Of a stretch of DNA of 64,000 bases, positions 36,021 through 48,355 are shown one piece after another; within the stretch, counting starts at the first letter, position 1; every line of letters starts with the position of its first letter. This DNA comes from Lactifluus volemus (taxonomy: Eukaryota; Basidiomycota; Agaricomycetes; Russulales; Russulaceae), in NCBI GenBank assembly GCA_022376515.1, contig WTXI01000080.1, positions 62,001 through 126,000 on the forward strand. Reading direction: 5' to 3'. The notes under the pieces were generated by a model. The model was not told where the DNA came from. It worked only from the letters and a program-made list of their open reading frames with translations, and searched no databases. Position numbers and translations under genes: made by a program.

Positions 36021-37799
36021 GAAGGCAGAGAAGTAATTAGAGGGAGGTCACGGAAGTGAAGAGAAATATGTACAGGAGGGCCATGCGATCCGATATTTGA
36101 GGTGATGGGTTGAGACGTCTACTGAAGTTAACGGAAAATGCCAGACGCTGACTCGGGCACAACGGCTGACTCGGGCAGAACGAGAGGGCGAGCGATGAGT
36201 GAGGCGAGAGAGGGATCGCCCGGAAATCAATGCCATCAATTTCCGGGTGATCCTCTCTCACCTCACTGTTAGCTCAACGATGGAATGGCAGATAGAGGAC
36301 AGGCGGAGCGACGAGCAGAAGAGGTGGTTTTTAGATCGAGAATGAAAAGCGTGGCGAGACTGTGGACGGGATGTACGTTATGGTTTGGAGGGACAGGAGG
36401 TGTAGGAACTTGGCGAGGTGCACCGGATGAGGAGGAGACTGTTCGAGACACGAAACTGAAGAGAACGCGTTTCCTGCTGTCACCTAGGAGGTTAGTCTTT
36501 GGCAGAGTGTTGGTGGGTGCGGAGAGAGCGGCGATAGAAGATGCGGGGGAAGTGGGACATGACGTTGGAGGGTCGGGTGCTGCCTCGAGGATGTAGTGGT
36601 TGGGGATGAAGCCGCGTTGTCTGTGCTTATCTCGGCGTCGGGTAACTGTACAATGACCGCTACGCTTCCCACGCCGTCATCCTGACCCCGCTGTCCCTAA
36701 TCCCCATTCAACGTGGACGTGGCTATAGGCTGAGCTGCAGGGCGTGGAGGGAGGGGTTGGGAACAACACCGGACTGGCCAGATGCCGTTAAATTAGAGAA
36801 GAGAGAGTCGACGTGAGTTGTAGGAGAGGACAGAGCGGCTTCTTTGGTACTTGAGAAGTGACTCTTTCACACCTCGGAAATGCGCTGGAAGCGGACAGAG
36901 ATTGGTCTTCAGGATAAGATTGCATGCTATGCGGGGACTCATATTTCTGGAAAAATGTTACAAATGAAATCGTGAGAATCCATTAGTTGCAAACTAGCCG
37001 CTGAACAGATATCGCAGCTGTGATTGTTGGATTAGATAGAGAGAGGAAGGAAGGAGATGAGACGGGGGAGAAAGAGGTCATCCGAGTCAAGCAAAAGAGC
37101 GACGTCACTCGCCCGCGGTCAGCTCGGGGAGTAGATGGGGCGAGGCCGGGGTAGTGTGTGAAAGGGTCATTCAGATCCAGTGTTACTGACTTCTCAAGTA
37201 CGGGGTGCCACGCGCTGCAGGTAGCCTTGGTGGTGATGCGCAGCAAAGGGGGATCGGGAAACCTCGCGTTGGAGACAGACACGACTCATCGGGGAATCAA
37301 AAGTTGCAAGTTGGCATCCCGGTGTGCCAGATGGGATGAAAGCGGCACCTTAGCAGGTTTAGGTTCGGGTCTTGCCAGAGCTTGTCGGAGCTTGTGACAA
37401 GACGTGACAAGACGCGACAAGAAATTTTGGCATTGTCGTCTCTCCTTTTTCGTAGTCCCTCCTCCTGACTGTCCCTTATTCCACCTGAATGCGTCATATT
37501 CAATTTACTCAAGTGTTGTCATAGATTTCTTGATAGAAGCACACTCCCACCTTTGCTTCCATGTATATTTAGACCAACGTGATCGGCGTTTAGCTGACGA
37601 TGGAAAAACTTATAACCTCTCTCGTCTTCGGCACGTGCCAGTGAGGGCTTCTGCCAGTCGATGATTGAGCGCTGAGCGCCGAGAAAACCTCACAGCTAGG
37701 CCTGTTACTGATACGTTACCTTACAGGAAAATAGCTCTTTCGAGATTTGAGCTGTATTCCTTGCTTTGCGAGGTTATGTGCCAACAACAGGCACGCGTG
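36021..37799. other. Spacer upstream of MFS copy 1
   Basis: ORFs at 36285-36596 (+) and 36983-37282 (-) overlap on opposite strands and match no family that I know. This stretch is not obviously shared with the other spacers of the array. Confidence 0.4.
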
Positions 37800-38060
37800 G
37801 GCTGCGCAGGTCCCGAGGGATCCACGGCTTGGTGGAGTCAATCCGCGGTAATCGTAAACACGGAACAGTAACTGAACGATTCAATGTTTTGTATGTCATA
37901 CAAACAGTGCCAGTGGAAACATAGCGATACGAATAACGGCTAGTATCAACATGCTCTGAGCCACTGAGGTGACTCTGCCTGCGGCAGAGTGGATTTCTCC
38001 CCATCGGCGCATCATCCTAAGTGCTCGGGTGACCACCCTGGACACTTATTCCCGCCGCTA
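37800..38060. repeat. Array spacer repeat, copy a (3' flank of MFS copy 2)
   Basis: Shares AACACGGAACAGTAACTGAA, TGTATGTCATACAAACAGTG and GGTGACTCTG with 42020-42260 and 57660-57910. These lie at the same distance from the stop codons of copies 3 and 6, so the 3' flank was duplicated together with the gene. Confidence 0.85.
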
Positions 38061-38160
38061 TGTTTCATCGCCATGCCCAACGCCGGGGAAATTACTGTGT
38101 GCTACGCAGAGACATCATTTTTGGTTTCTGCCGCTGCAGTCACAGTCGCTTCAGCCGTGG

Positions 38161-40416
38161 TCAAACTCGGGGGCAATCTTCGAAATCCGAACGCTGGGCG
38201 ACGCCAGAGTCTTTCCTTCCCCAGTCCTCATCGATCACGGTGTGCAACTCCAGCTGCCGCATACCGAGACTGAACAAGAACCCCGCGATCGACATTCCGA
38301 GCACCGCCTGCCAGACAACCTTGAGTGCATCCCCGAACGTGTCCCGCACATCGTCCCTCAACGGCGAGCTCAGTGTTGGAATAACCGGTATTGTCGCGAA
38401 TGCAATCTCGACACCCTCCGAGAACTGGGCGAGGAACGATGCCGGTAGGTTCTTCTTCAGTTCATTCTGCAAAATGGTGCCGCCGACAGTGACACCCCAG
38501 ATCTAAACATTGCAAAGTTGTCACTGAGCCGTGAAGGGGTGGAAGTGGATCGAGAGGGGGGGGACTTACACAGCCGAAGTTCCGCGAGAAGATGAACAGT
38601 GCCATTGCGGGAGCAGTCTGCGTGACTGGGATGGAAGCGAGGATAGGGAATAGACAGACAGCATAAACGATGCCAACGCCGCCACCGACGGGAAGTTGGA
38701 AGCCAATAGACTTGGCCATACTGCTGTCCGCCTGCAGTGTCGTCAGGAGACCCGCGCCGACAATCACGAGCGCCCAGCCAACATATGTCGGAATCACATA
38801 TTTACCTGTTACCTTGACCACGACGCCTGCCACGAGTGCGATGAGGCTGATGCCGTAGGATAGTCCAAACAAGTCGATACCAGCCTCGGTGGGAGATCTC
38901 TCCTTGCATGCCTCGAAGAAGACCGGGTACCAATCTGCAAATTGCGGTGAAGACACATCCCAGTCAGCAGCAGAGAGCTGCATTTGGAAGTCTTACGTAC
39001 AACTCAGGCTGGCGAGCACCATTGATATTATAAAAATTTGTAAATAACCGCTGACGCCAGTCCACTCAAGGCGCAATAGAATTGGAACCTTGAAAGAAGT
39101 TCGATTGGTAATATGATTCATGTTTTAGGAAGGACTCACGACTGGTGGCGCGCAAAGGTAGAGCTCATAAATGACAAAGAGGCTCATCCCCACGAAACCA
39201 ACAACCAAGGGAGCTAGGACGTGGACAGATGACCATGGGAAACGCACGCCTCCCCATGTCAGCCCGATAACGAGAGATGTAATCGACCCAGTGATCAGAA
39301 TATTTCCACTACCAACGAAAGGTAAGGTTGTCGAGAGGTCGATGTACCACTGCAGAAACGCAATTCCATGCACTCACATGATATCCATTTTATGAAGCTT
39401 TTCTCTCAGAGTTGCAAGTGGCGTTTTCAGACGCATGAAGAGTAAGACCAGAGTTGCATTGAGGGCACATATAGGTAGGTTGAGATCTGGGCAGTTTATT
39501 CACGACACTGACAGCAAATCAACATAATTTCACGTACAGAATATCCATCTCCTATGGGAAACGCAATGAGGTCAGATAAGAGTCGGGTTGCAATTTGCAA
39601 ACTGTGAGAGAATGCTCACCATTGTCCTTGCTGAGCCAATGAGCCACCAATGACTGGACCAACTCCACCGCCGATTGCCCAAGAGCTGCATGGAATCAGT
39701 GACATCTGAGGCGCGAAATGAGCGGATCACGCACACTGCTATGAGGCCGTTGAATGTGCCACGCTCTCGAAGTGTGAGCAAATCGGAAAAAATGATTTGC
39801 ACCAATGAAGTAATTGCCCCTGCTCCCAACCCCTGTATCGCTTCCAAGTGCATTTGAGCAGCGACCGTGCAGCGGGGGTAAACAAGATATACCTCTTCCG
39901 GCAATGAGCATATTCATATCGATGCAGCGCCGCAAATGGTGCTTCCAAGAGCGAAGCCGATGAGGGCAGTCAACATGATGGGCCGTCGTCCTATAATCTG
40001 ATTACGATGCCATTGATGCCGATTTATGTTTAGAAGTGTTCTGCACTCGCGGAGAGGGATCGGGGTCGTACCTGTGCTAGCCCGCCACAAAGAGGGACAA
40101 GAGCTGTAGAGCCCAGCGTATATGCGGAGCCAACCCATATGAATTGCTCTCCCTTCAATTCACGGACAATTGTTGGCAGGGCTGCTCCAATTGCGGTCTA
40201 CGATATGTTTTGTGTTAAGTGCCAGTGCATGCGTCCATTCAGGAGAAGACGCACGAATTCTACGGCAGTGAGGAGGACGGAAATTGTGAGGGAGAATATG
40301 ATGCACCAGAATTTCCAGTCTTTTTGCACGCCACGGTGAATGTCTCCATCGACAGTCTGCGTCGCCGCTATGTTGGAGTCTTTGAGGGATGGTGGGTTAT
40401 GAGACGAGGGTGCCAT
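38161..40416 (-). pseudogene. MFS transporter array copy 2, early 1-bp deletion
   Basis: Subfamily A copy. The start MAPSSHNPPSLKDSN is at 40416, and the exon order is identical to copy 6. In the TM2-TM3 exon GCATCGATATGAATATG replaces GCATCGAGCATGAATATG (near 39920); the lost base turns AASSMNML into AASI-stop at about residue 100. Downstream exons (GNILITGSITSLVIGLTWGG, YWYPVFFEACKERSPTEAG, SMAKSIGFQLPVGGGVG, WGVTVGGTILQNELKKN) are otherwise open. A second 1-bp loss shortens the C-terminal tail after DFED. The copy is nearly intact, so recent loss or a sequencing error is possible. Confidence 0.8.
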
Positions 40417-42019
40417 GAGGAGAGAGGTGAAATTAGGGGGAAGTCACGTAAACGAAGCAAAATAAATAGGAGTGCGCTACGATCTGATATGGTGAGGCGA
40501 TTGAGAGGCTCTGACTCGGGTAGAACGGCCGACACGAGCATAACGGCATCCAGTGAAGTGTTCTGCCAGTGGGAATAGTGGAAAAGGGTGTATATGGACT
40601 CTACTCTGCCAACAAGTGGCACATGCATCATGATACTGTGTGGTCCTGAAGGGGAGCCACAGCAAGCGCTAAGTCCATGTTGGAGTGTAATGCCAATTTG
40701 GGAGGAGTTATCGGATGCAGAGGGGCACGACGATTGGACAGCGGGAGGTCCGAGGACTTGGAAGGACGCGCCGCGGTCACAAGCGTCCTGAGGGCAACAC
40801 AGCGAGGATTACGACGCTCCTCGTTGGAGGCGATCGCCCGAGCTGGCTTACTATACCACTTCGTGTTTCGAACTGACTTACAACCTTTTAGAAAGTGGTA
40901 CTATATTTCCGAGGACTTTCGCAGTATTTCACAGGACTGCAATCTTACTCGAGGATCGAGCGCGCCCGCTCGTCATTTCTCGCATTGTTACTTGTTTCAA
41001 CTTTTTTATTACAGCAATTAGTACTACATTGGTAGCTACATGAACTCCACTATAAGTACATTCGAGAAATTCAGTTGTAAGGTCGTTTTTCCTTCTTCTC
41101 GTTTATCGCGTGCCTTCCAGCCTCCATTTTTTCGCGTGACCCGCATTCATTTTATTCACGCCGCTCGATTTTCCCTTTACGTATTCATTCGGCACTTAAA
41201 ATCCCCGGATCTGACCAGCAGCATCTGATCCCAAAAATCATCATTTCGACACCTATTCAACTAAGCCGTCACGGTCGGACTCTCGAGTCAGCAACAGAAT
41301 ACCTCAGACTCAAACTGCGGGCTAGTACCAACACAGCCCGGTGTCTGTGAATCCTCCATAAAGGCGGCCCAAGGGGAACAGATCGGGATGCCACGTGTCT
41401 ACATACCGAGGCTCGTACCCGAATCACCGCCTCGACTCAGCTCGATTAGGCTCCGAGTCCCTACGGGACCTTTCACCGTTTCTACCTGGTCATTACGAAC
41501 CTCTGATACACGATAGTAGGAGTGGCGATATTCAGGAATCGGGATACCACATTCATGTACATAAAATTATCGATTGAAAACTCCTCTAGGCAGAGCAGCT
41601 CACTCCTAAAGGAGATCGAAAAACTCCCGAATCCGCTGCCGCCACATGGCTGCCTTCCATTGATCTTCTTCTTGATGTGGGTAAGTCCCTTGTTTCCTGA
41701 TGCGACATGCCACCAACTGAATAGGAGGCCGATCCTGGCCTACTACAGTTTGAGCACACGGGAGCGAGTAGATCAACATCGAGGATTGGCCTTTTTTTCT
41801 AGCTACAACACGATCTATGATATATAACGACACAGTCCAAGGTGGAAAAGTACTATCTGTGAATCGATAATCGCGTCCAGTAAGGTGTCGCGTAACGCAT
41901 GGTCGAATAGTATGGGGATTTAGTATGAACCAATAACGAGAGCGCGTGGCACGTTGGAGTCTTGGTGTAGGAATGGAAGAGCAAAGGAATACGCAGAGAG
42001 GGCTCAACTGAGCCAATAG
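40417..42019. other. Spacer between MFS copies 2 and 3
   Basis: No gene is recognised. The 41190-41640 part is duplicated at 56275-56860. Short ORFs here are not conserved in the duplicate. Confidence 0.5.
41190..41640. repeat. Spacer segment duplicated at 56275-56860
   Basis: Shared words include CATTTCGA(C/T)(A/G)CCTATTCAAC, AAGGCGGCCCAAGG, ATGCCACGTGTCTACATA, GGGATACCACATT and GATTGAAAACTCCT. The partner carries about 290 extra bases at 56413-56700. Confidence 0.8.
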
Positions 42020-42260
42020 CAGGCGGATCCACGGTTCGGTAGAGTCGATCCGTGGTAATCGTAAACACGGAACAGTAACTGAACGATTCAATCTATTGCA
42101 CGTCATACAAACAGCGGAAACATAATGATAAGGATAACGGCCTAGTATCAACGTGCTCTGAACCACTGAGGTGACTCTGTCGTAGGCAGAGTTCATTGCT
42201 CCCCATTGGGGCATCATCTAAGCGCTTGGGTGACCACCCTGCCTCCCCGCCGCCAATGTT
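42020..42260. repeat. Array spacer repeat, copy b (3' flank of MFS copy 3)
   Basis: Matches 37800-38060 and 57660-57910. Contains GTAGGCAGAGTTCATTGCTC and GGGTGACCACCCTG. Confidence 0.85.
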
Positions 42261-42296
42261 TCACCTCCATGCCCAACGCTGGGGAAATACTGTGCG

Positions 42297-44592
42297 TTAC
42301 GCAGTGACTTCATCTTTGGTTTCTTCCACCGGAGTCACGGTCGCTTCAGCCGTGGATGGCAGAGGAAATTCTTCGGAATCCGAACGCTGGGCGACGTCCA
42401 GGTCTTTCCTTCCCCAGTCCTCATCGATCACAGTGTGCAACTCCAGCTGCCGCATACCGAGGCTGAACAAGAACCCCGCGATCGACATTCCGAGCACCGC
42501 CTGCCAGACAACCTTGAGCGCATTCCCGAACGTGTCGCGCACAACGTCCCTCAACGGTGGGCTCAGTTTTGGAATGATCGGTATTGTCGCGAATGCAATC
42601 TCGAGGCCCTCCGGGAACTGCGCGATGAAGACGCCGGTAGGTTCTTCTTCAGTTCATTCTGCAAAATGGTGCCGCCGACTGTGACACCCCAGATCTAAAT
42701 ATTCCAAAGTTGTCACTAAGGGGTGGAAGTGGATTGAGAAGGGGAGGGACTTACATAGCCGAAACTCCGCGAGAAGACGCCCAGTGCTATTGCAGGAGCA
42801 GCCTGCGTGACTGGGGTGGAAGCGAGAATAGGGAACATCGTGACAACATAAACGATGCCAACGCCGCCACCAATGGGAAGCTGGAAACCAATGGACTTGG
42901 CCATACTGCTGTCCGCCCGCAGTGTCGTCAGGAGACCCGCGCCAACGATCACGAGCACCCAGCCAACATATAGCGGAATCACGTATTTACCTGTCTTCTT
43001 GACCACAACGCCTGCCACGAGTGCAAAGAGGCTGATGCCGTAGGACAGTCCGAACTCGTCGATACCAGTCTCTGTGGGAGATCTCTCCTTGCATGCCTCG
43101 AAGAAGACCGGGTACCAATCTGCAAATCACGGTGAAGACACATCCCGGTCAGCCTCAGAGAGCTGCACGTGAAAGTGCTACGTACAACTCAGGCTGGCGA
43201 GCACCATTGATGTTATAAAAGATTGGAAATAACCGCTGACCCCAGTCCAGTTCATGCGAAATAGAATTGGAACCTTGAAAGCAGTTCGATTGCTAATAAA
43301 GGGTTCATGTTTTAGGGAGGACTCACGACTGGTGGCGCGCAAAGGTAGAACTCATAAATGACAAAGATGCTCATCCCAGCGAAACCAATAACCAAGGGAG
43401 CCAGGACATTGACTGATGACCATGGGAAACGCACGCCTCCCCATGTCAGCCCGATAACGACAGAGGTAATCGACCCAATGATCAGAATATTTCCACTACC
43501 AACGAAAAGGTAAGATCGTCAAGAGGTCGAAGTACCAGAAACCCAATTACATGTACTCACATGATGTCCATTTTATGAAGCTTTTCTCTCAGAGTTGCAG
43601 GTGGCGTTTTCAGATGCATGAAGAGTAAGACCAGAGTTGCATTGAGGGCACATATAGGTAGGTTGAGATCTGGGCAGTTTATTCACAACACTGACAGCAC
43701 AATCGACAGAATCTCACGTACAGAATAACCATCTCCTATGGGAAACGCAGCGAGGTCAGTCAGGAGTCGGGTTGCAAACTGTGAGAGAATGCCCACCATT
43801 GTCCTTGCTGAGCCAATGAGCCACCAATGACTGGACCAACGCCACCCCCAATTGCCCAAGAGCTGCATGGAATCAGTGACATCTGAGGCGAAAAATGAGT
43901 GGGATCACGCACAGTGCCATGAGGCCGCTGTATGTGCCACGCTCTCGAAGCGTGACCAGATCGGACAAGATAATTTGAATCGATGCCGTAATTGCTCCTC
44001 CCCCCAGCCCCTGTACACCTTCCAGTGCATTTGTGTAGCGACCGTGCGACGGGTAAATAAGACATACCTCTTCCGATAATGAGCATATTCATACTCGATG
44101 CAGCGCCGCAAATGGTACTTCCGAGTGCGAAGAGGACAAGGGCAATCAGCATGATGGGCCGTCGTCCTATAATCTGATTACGATTCCATTTATGCCGATT
44201 TATATTTAGAAGTATTCTGCACTCGCGGAGACAGTTCGGGGTCGTACCTGTGCTAGCTCGCCACAAAGAGGGACAAGAGCCGTAGAGCCCAACGTATATG
44301 CGGAACCAACCCATATGAATTCGTTTCCCTTCAAGTCAAGGACAATTGTTGGCAAGGCTGCCCCAACTCCGACCTACGATATATTTTGTGTTAAGTTCCA
44401 GCGCATGAGTCTCCTCAGGAGAAGACCCACAAATTCTATGGCAGTGATGAGGACCGAAAGTGTGAGGGAGAATATGATGCACCAGAATTTCCAGTCTTTT
44501 GGCACGCCGGGTTGAATGTCTCCGTCGACTGGCTGTGTCTCCACACAGTTGGAGTCTCTGAGAGATGATGGTTTGTGAGACGACGATGACAT
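42297..44592 (-). pseudogene. MFS transporter array copy 3, late 1-bp deletion
   Basis: Subfamily A copy, start MSSSSHKPSSLRDSNCVE at 44592. Exons through TM13 read open, including IIGRRPIMLIALVLFALGS, SMAKSIGFQLPIGGGVGIVY and ILQNELKKN. In the PASFIAQF segment one base is missing (GCGATGAAGACGCC at about 42627 instead of GCGATGAATGACGCC), so the last loop and TM14 fall out of frame. The bases beyond the break still encode VWQAVLGMSIAGFLFSLG in the old frame. A truncated 13-TM protein is unlikely to work. Confidence 0.78.
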
Positions 44593-46423
44593 GAAAAGAG
44601 AGGGTGAATTGGTGGGAAGTCACGAAAACGAAGAGAAGACATTGAAAAGGAGGGCACTGATATCTAAGATTTGAGGGCGAGGCGATTGCACGACGATACG
44701 AGGGTCGGGTAGAATGAGAGGGAGGATGATCAGTGATGCGAAAGATTGACCACGCGGAAATCGATGACAGGGTCCAGTGAGGTGTACTGGGATGTTTGTG
44801 CACTCAACTGCACGCCGACAACGAGTATACGCATGTTGCGTGGTCGCGCCGCGGGCGCCGCCGGCTTGAAGTAGTCGACAGGTTGTAATCGTCATCAGGG
44901 AAAACTCCAAGCGGTCAGTCCATCTATTTTAGCACTAACCTTCTAATCGCGTTCTGACCTGTCAAAAAATGCGGTAAGACCCACTAAATAGTATAAGTTC
45001 TAAAGCCCAGTTAGCGAGTATCACATTAGATCTAAACCATCTCTGAGTATGGCTTCTGTATCAGACCCTTTACTCTTCAGATTGACCCACCTTTTGGTTC
45101 ATGCCAAATATAGTGTCTCACTTTCCACACGCAATTCTGCTTATTGTGCTCGGAGTTTGGCACATTGAGAGCCCGACCACAGTTGACAGCAGGTCGACAT
45201 GTCGCGTGGCACGGTTGGTGTGAATAATATTGCCGCGGCTCTTGACGCCACTGAGCCGATGGAGCCGAAATGAGCGTAGCCGAGCTGGATGGTGATATCG
45301 TCGTGGCTCCACATGGCTCGCTCGGGCTCTGAGCCCCTCGAGCTTCGGCTTGCCTTCTGAGACAGCCACGGGTGCGAGGTGGGACTAAGGGGAGGGGGTC
45401 TCGATTTGGTGAACGAAAAAGTGTGAATGAGAAAATCAACTTCAATGACATAGTATTGTTGGTGTTGAGTGCAAGGTGTATTTATGACTGCATAGTTGGG
45501 GTTATTTTACAGTGGGACCATAGCCCAGTTCCCTATTATGTGTGTGTGATGTGTGTGTTGCCAATGGGTATCTGTGAGCGCATGTAAAAGTTATTTGGAG
45601 GGGTTTCTCCGTGGGGGGGCGTTGGGGTCTCTGTGGGTGAGCACACTGCTTAGTTCAACCTTGCCTGCACCAGAGCGTAGGATGAGCCCAACCGCGGTGG
45701 TGGTTCGGTTTAAAGGTCCCATGCTTTATCTACTTAGGGTGTGTGTGTTGCATGCTTTTGCACTTAGGCAGGTGGGCCAGGTGGCTCATTGGTCATGAGT
45801 TGGTGTATGCGTGTCAGCAGCTGCTGACGGGGAACCCTTGCCTGGTGTGGGGAAAATTCGCCTCTAGTTGTGGTTCGAGTTCAGGGGCCCGCAGTTTACC
45901 AAGAGATTAAGTGAAAGGGCAGCTGCAAGTGAATTCACGTCAAGAGCGCCCAGCCGCCTCTCATTGCCGAGTTGAGCGTTATGATGTTCGGCCGATATCC
46001 GAGTCACCGCTCACCAACTGGACTACCGCAGCTGATCCACGTCACATCCGAGTCAGGTCTGTTTGCGCAGAACCAATACTAGTACCAGCGAGTACCTTAG
46101 CGCATCACTGGAATCGGAGAACCTGGGAACAGGGCCCGAAAGCTGCAAGGGAATTTATGGACTGGTGGTAGCAGTAGCCTTGACCCAAAGCACCGGATAA
46201 CGAGATGCGAGTTTTAGGAAGTGGCAACCAGATGATTGGTCGAAGGAGTTTCTCCTAGGTTGGTAGCCTCATTTACCGCCTATTGCTTCTTTCTCAGCGT
46301 TCTCCCCTAAGTTCGGCTCTGGGGCTCAACGATTTTGGCTTTCGAAAGGAGACGTCTGCAGATCTTAACTCAGTTAGTACTGGACCTTTTAGATTTATAT
46401 ATATATCTACGCTACGAGGCAGG

Positions 46424-46439
46424 TAGTGTTGCCACGGCC
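46424..46439 (+). repeat. Solitary end resembling the 24-kb element TIR
   Basis: TAGTGTTGCCACGGCC matches 8346-8362 except for one missing T. It lies inside the 600-bp insertion described for this spacer. No partner end or 8-bp duplication of the flank (GAGGCAGG) was seen in the window. Confidence 0.5.
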
Positions 46440-47539
46440 TGGTGCAATCTAGTCAACTTTAGCTGACAACTCGGACCCAACTCTGAAAATCGAGTTACGC
46501 ACAGGAGCACACCGGTGTAGGTCAACCGCCCTATACTCGATTTCATGCACACTACCAATCAAGCAGTTCCTTTAGTCAGCCAAAGAGATGCAGCCTCAAG
46601 AAACCAAATCAAATTCTCTCACTTATGAAGGTACTTCAAAACCTGGAGGCTCGTTTGGTACACGAGGTTCTTCGTTGCAGTGGTAAGAGCATTGGACGAT
46701 TAAGTTCGTTGACTGCCAAATAGGGCCCTGGGCGCATACATTAACAAACAATTATTTCAGCTCCCACCACGTGATCAACTCCTGGTGTCTCCATCGCGAC
46801 GATTAGATCAAACGTCGCAACGATGTCGTTTGGTGAATGCCCTTCGTTGCATACCCTTGCCTCTTTCGTCTTGCACGCTCTTTTCCCCAACTCACCTGCG
46901 CGCCCGCTGGAGCGCACACACCTGCGACTGAGCATGCTCTGGAGATACCGAAGAGGACAGTAAAACAAAGCAGTGAGCGAGAAAGGACGGAATGAGGCTG
47001 AGCCAAAGATGGATGTAAGGTCAGCGAAGTTCGTGCACCCTCATCGATTCTCGTCCTGCTTTCGCTCGCCTCATTCTACCATTCTCGTCCGTTCTCACTA
47101 TTCTCTTCGATCGTCTCGCAATTCTTGGATTACTCCTTGCAGCCTTTTGCCCACACTCATGTTATCTTTGTTCTTGTGGCTGCTACTACGCGCTTCGTTC
47201 CTCTCGATTTCTGGTTGGCCTAGACTGCACCTGCTACTGTCTTCCCTCTGCCGTTTCAACCCTGCATTGTGTGCTGCCCCTCACGCACATATTGACCTCA
47301 AATTTTTGACTTCTACTTTCCTTTAAGGAAATCCTATGAAGCATTCTACGCAGCCTCGACACTTTTTATGTTACTCAATTTTCAGTCTTGTGTCTCAATC
47401 TCACGTCCCGTAACCGACACACCTGCACCTTCTTGCCTAACGTGTTCATCTCATCGGCACAGCCCTCGCCCGTCGCTTCTCTTCTGCTCTTCGCTCTTCT
47501 CTTGCTTACTCGAAGTGAACTCGTGGATGCCCCCCGATC

Positions 47540-47712
47540 CTCGCACTGGCAGGTATTTCTCTTTTTCAGCGGTTCCTCGAAACATGCAAAGGAGCAAGGG
47601 TGAGAGCCCTGGCGATGCGCAGGGTAGCGATAGCGATTTAGAGGAGGCGAGGATTGGTGACTTTGAAACTGACGCGGCCCACCAGCCCGGTGTCGATGTT
47701 GCCTTGCCTTGA
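47540..47712 (+). repeat. Segment shared with 61495-61675
   Basis: Both contain GTATT, a T-run with CAGCGGTTCCTCGAAACA (CAGCAGTTCCTCGAAACA in the other), CAAAGGAGCAA, GAGAGCCC, and near the end GCGGCCC.CC.GCCCGG.GT. It abuts the MFS fragment that starts at 47713. One frame reads SKGESPGDAQGSDSDLEEAR, perhaps a trace of another gene. Confidence 0.65.
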
Positions 47713-48022
47713 ATGAAGATGCATGTGCAGATGACAATGAGTACCCAGCCAACATATGTTGGAATCATGTATTTTCCTGTCTTCATAACCGCGACAGCTG
47801 CCACGATCGCGATTAAGCTGGTGCTGTATGACAGCCCGAACAAGTTATCAAGTGTCTCCTTGCACGCCTGCTTCGAAGAAGACTGCGTACCAATCTGATA
47901 GTTGCGGGTTTGCGGTGGAGACACCAGTCAGTGGCCGAGAACTTCCGACACGTGGAATTTTGTCGTACGACTCAAGCTCGCCAGAATCACAGCCATTATA
48001 ATTTTTTGGAAATAACCGCTGG
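47713..48022 (-). pseudogene. Internal fragment of an MFS array gene
   Basis: Only the exon around TM9-TM10 survives: DWYAVFFEA, then LFGLSYSTSLIAIVAAVAVM and KTGKYMIPTYVGWVLIVI. The end of the preceding exon (LFPKNYNGCDSGELE in a shifted frame) is also present. It is closest to subfamily B (copies 5 and 7). Two extra bases after FFEA and the abrupt end at 47713 show it is a broken piece joined to unrelated sequence. Confidence 0.8.
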
Positions 48023-48355
48023 CGACGCTCCATCGAATCTTCCAATGGTGGGAGATGTCCCACGCGACCGCCCCTCGCACCAGCCAGTGATTCGTAAATA
48101 TGAGCTCTATCACCACTCTCCCTGTACGGGTACAACATGCTCACAATGATGATCAGAGAAAAACAAACAGCTATTTAGGTATATATACATAAATAATAAT
48201 AATAAAAACACGCCGTCGAAGCGTATTTTGAAGGGGAGGTTGGTCCACCTCATATAATGAAACTTTAGTATCGTGTGTGTTGTCTCAGACTTCACTTGGT
48301 CCATGGTCTACACTGCCCGTCACTCCACTCAAGTCCGTACTCCGCCGCGGCAACT

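Larger units (their letters stand above)
44593..47712. other. Long spacer, duplicated and patchwork
   Basis: No gene is recognised in 3.1 kb. Around 44935-45025 a short stretch (GGTAAGACCCACT..TAAAGCCCAG) recurs at 54100-54160 and 56235-56275. 45905-46160 and 46765-46860 match 50800-51060 and 51105-51200; the 600 bp between them (about 46165-46765) are an insertion absent from the other copy. ORFs at 45077-45451 (-) and 46973-47326 (+) look non-coding. Confidence 0.5.

Noticed and set aside
46640..46735. tRNA-like stretch with GCAGTGGTAAGAGC
   Set aside because: Only an A-box-like word is present; the downstream GTTCGTTGACT is a poor B box and no stems pair.
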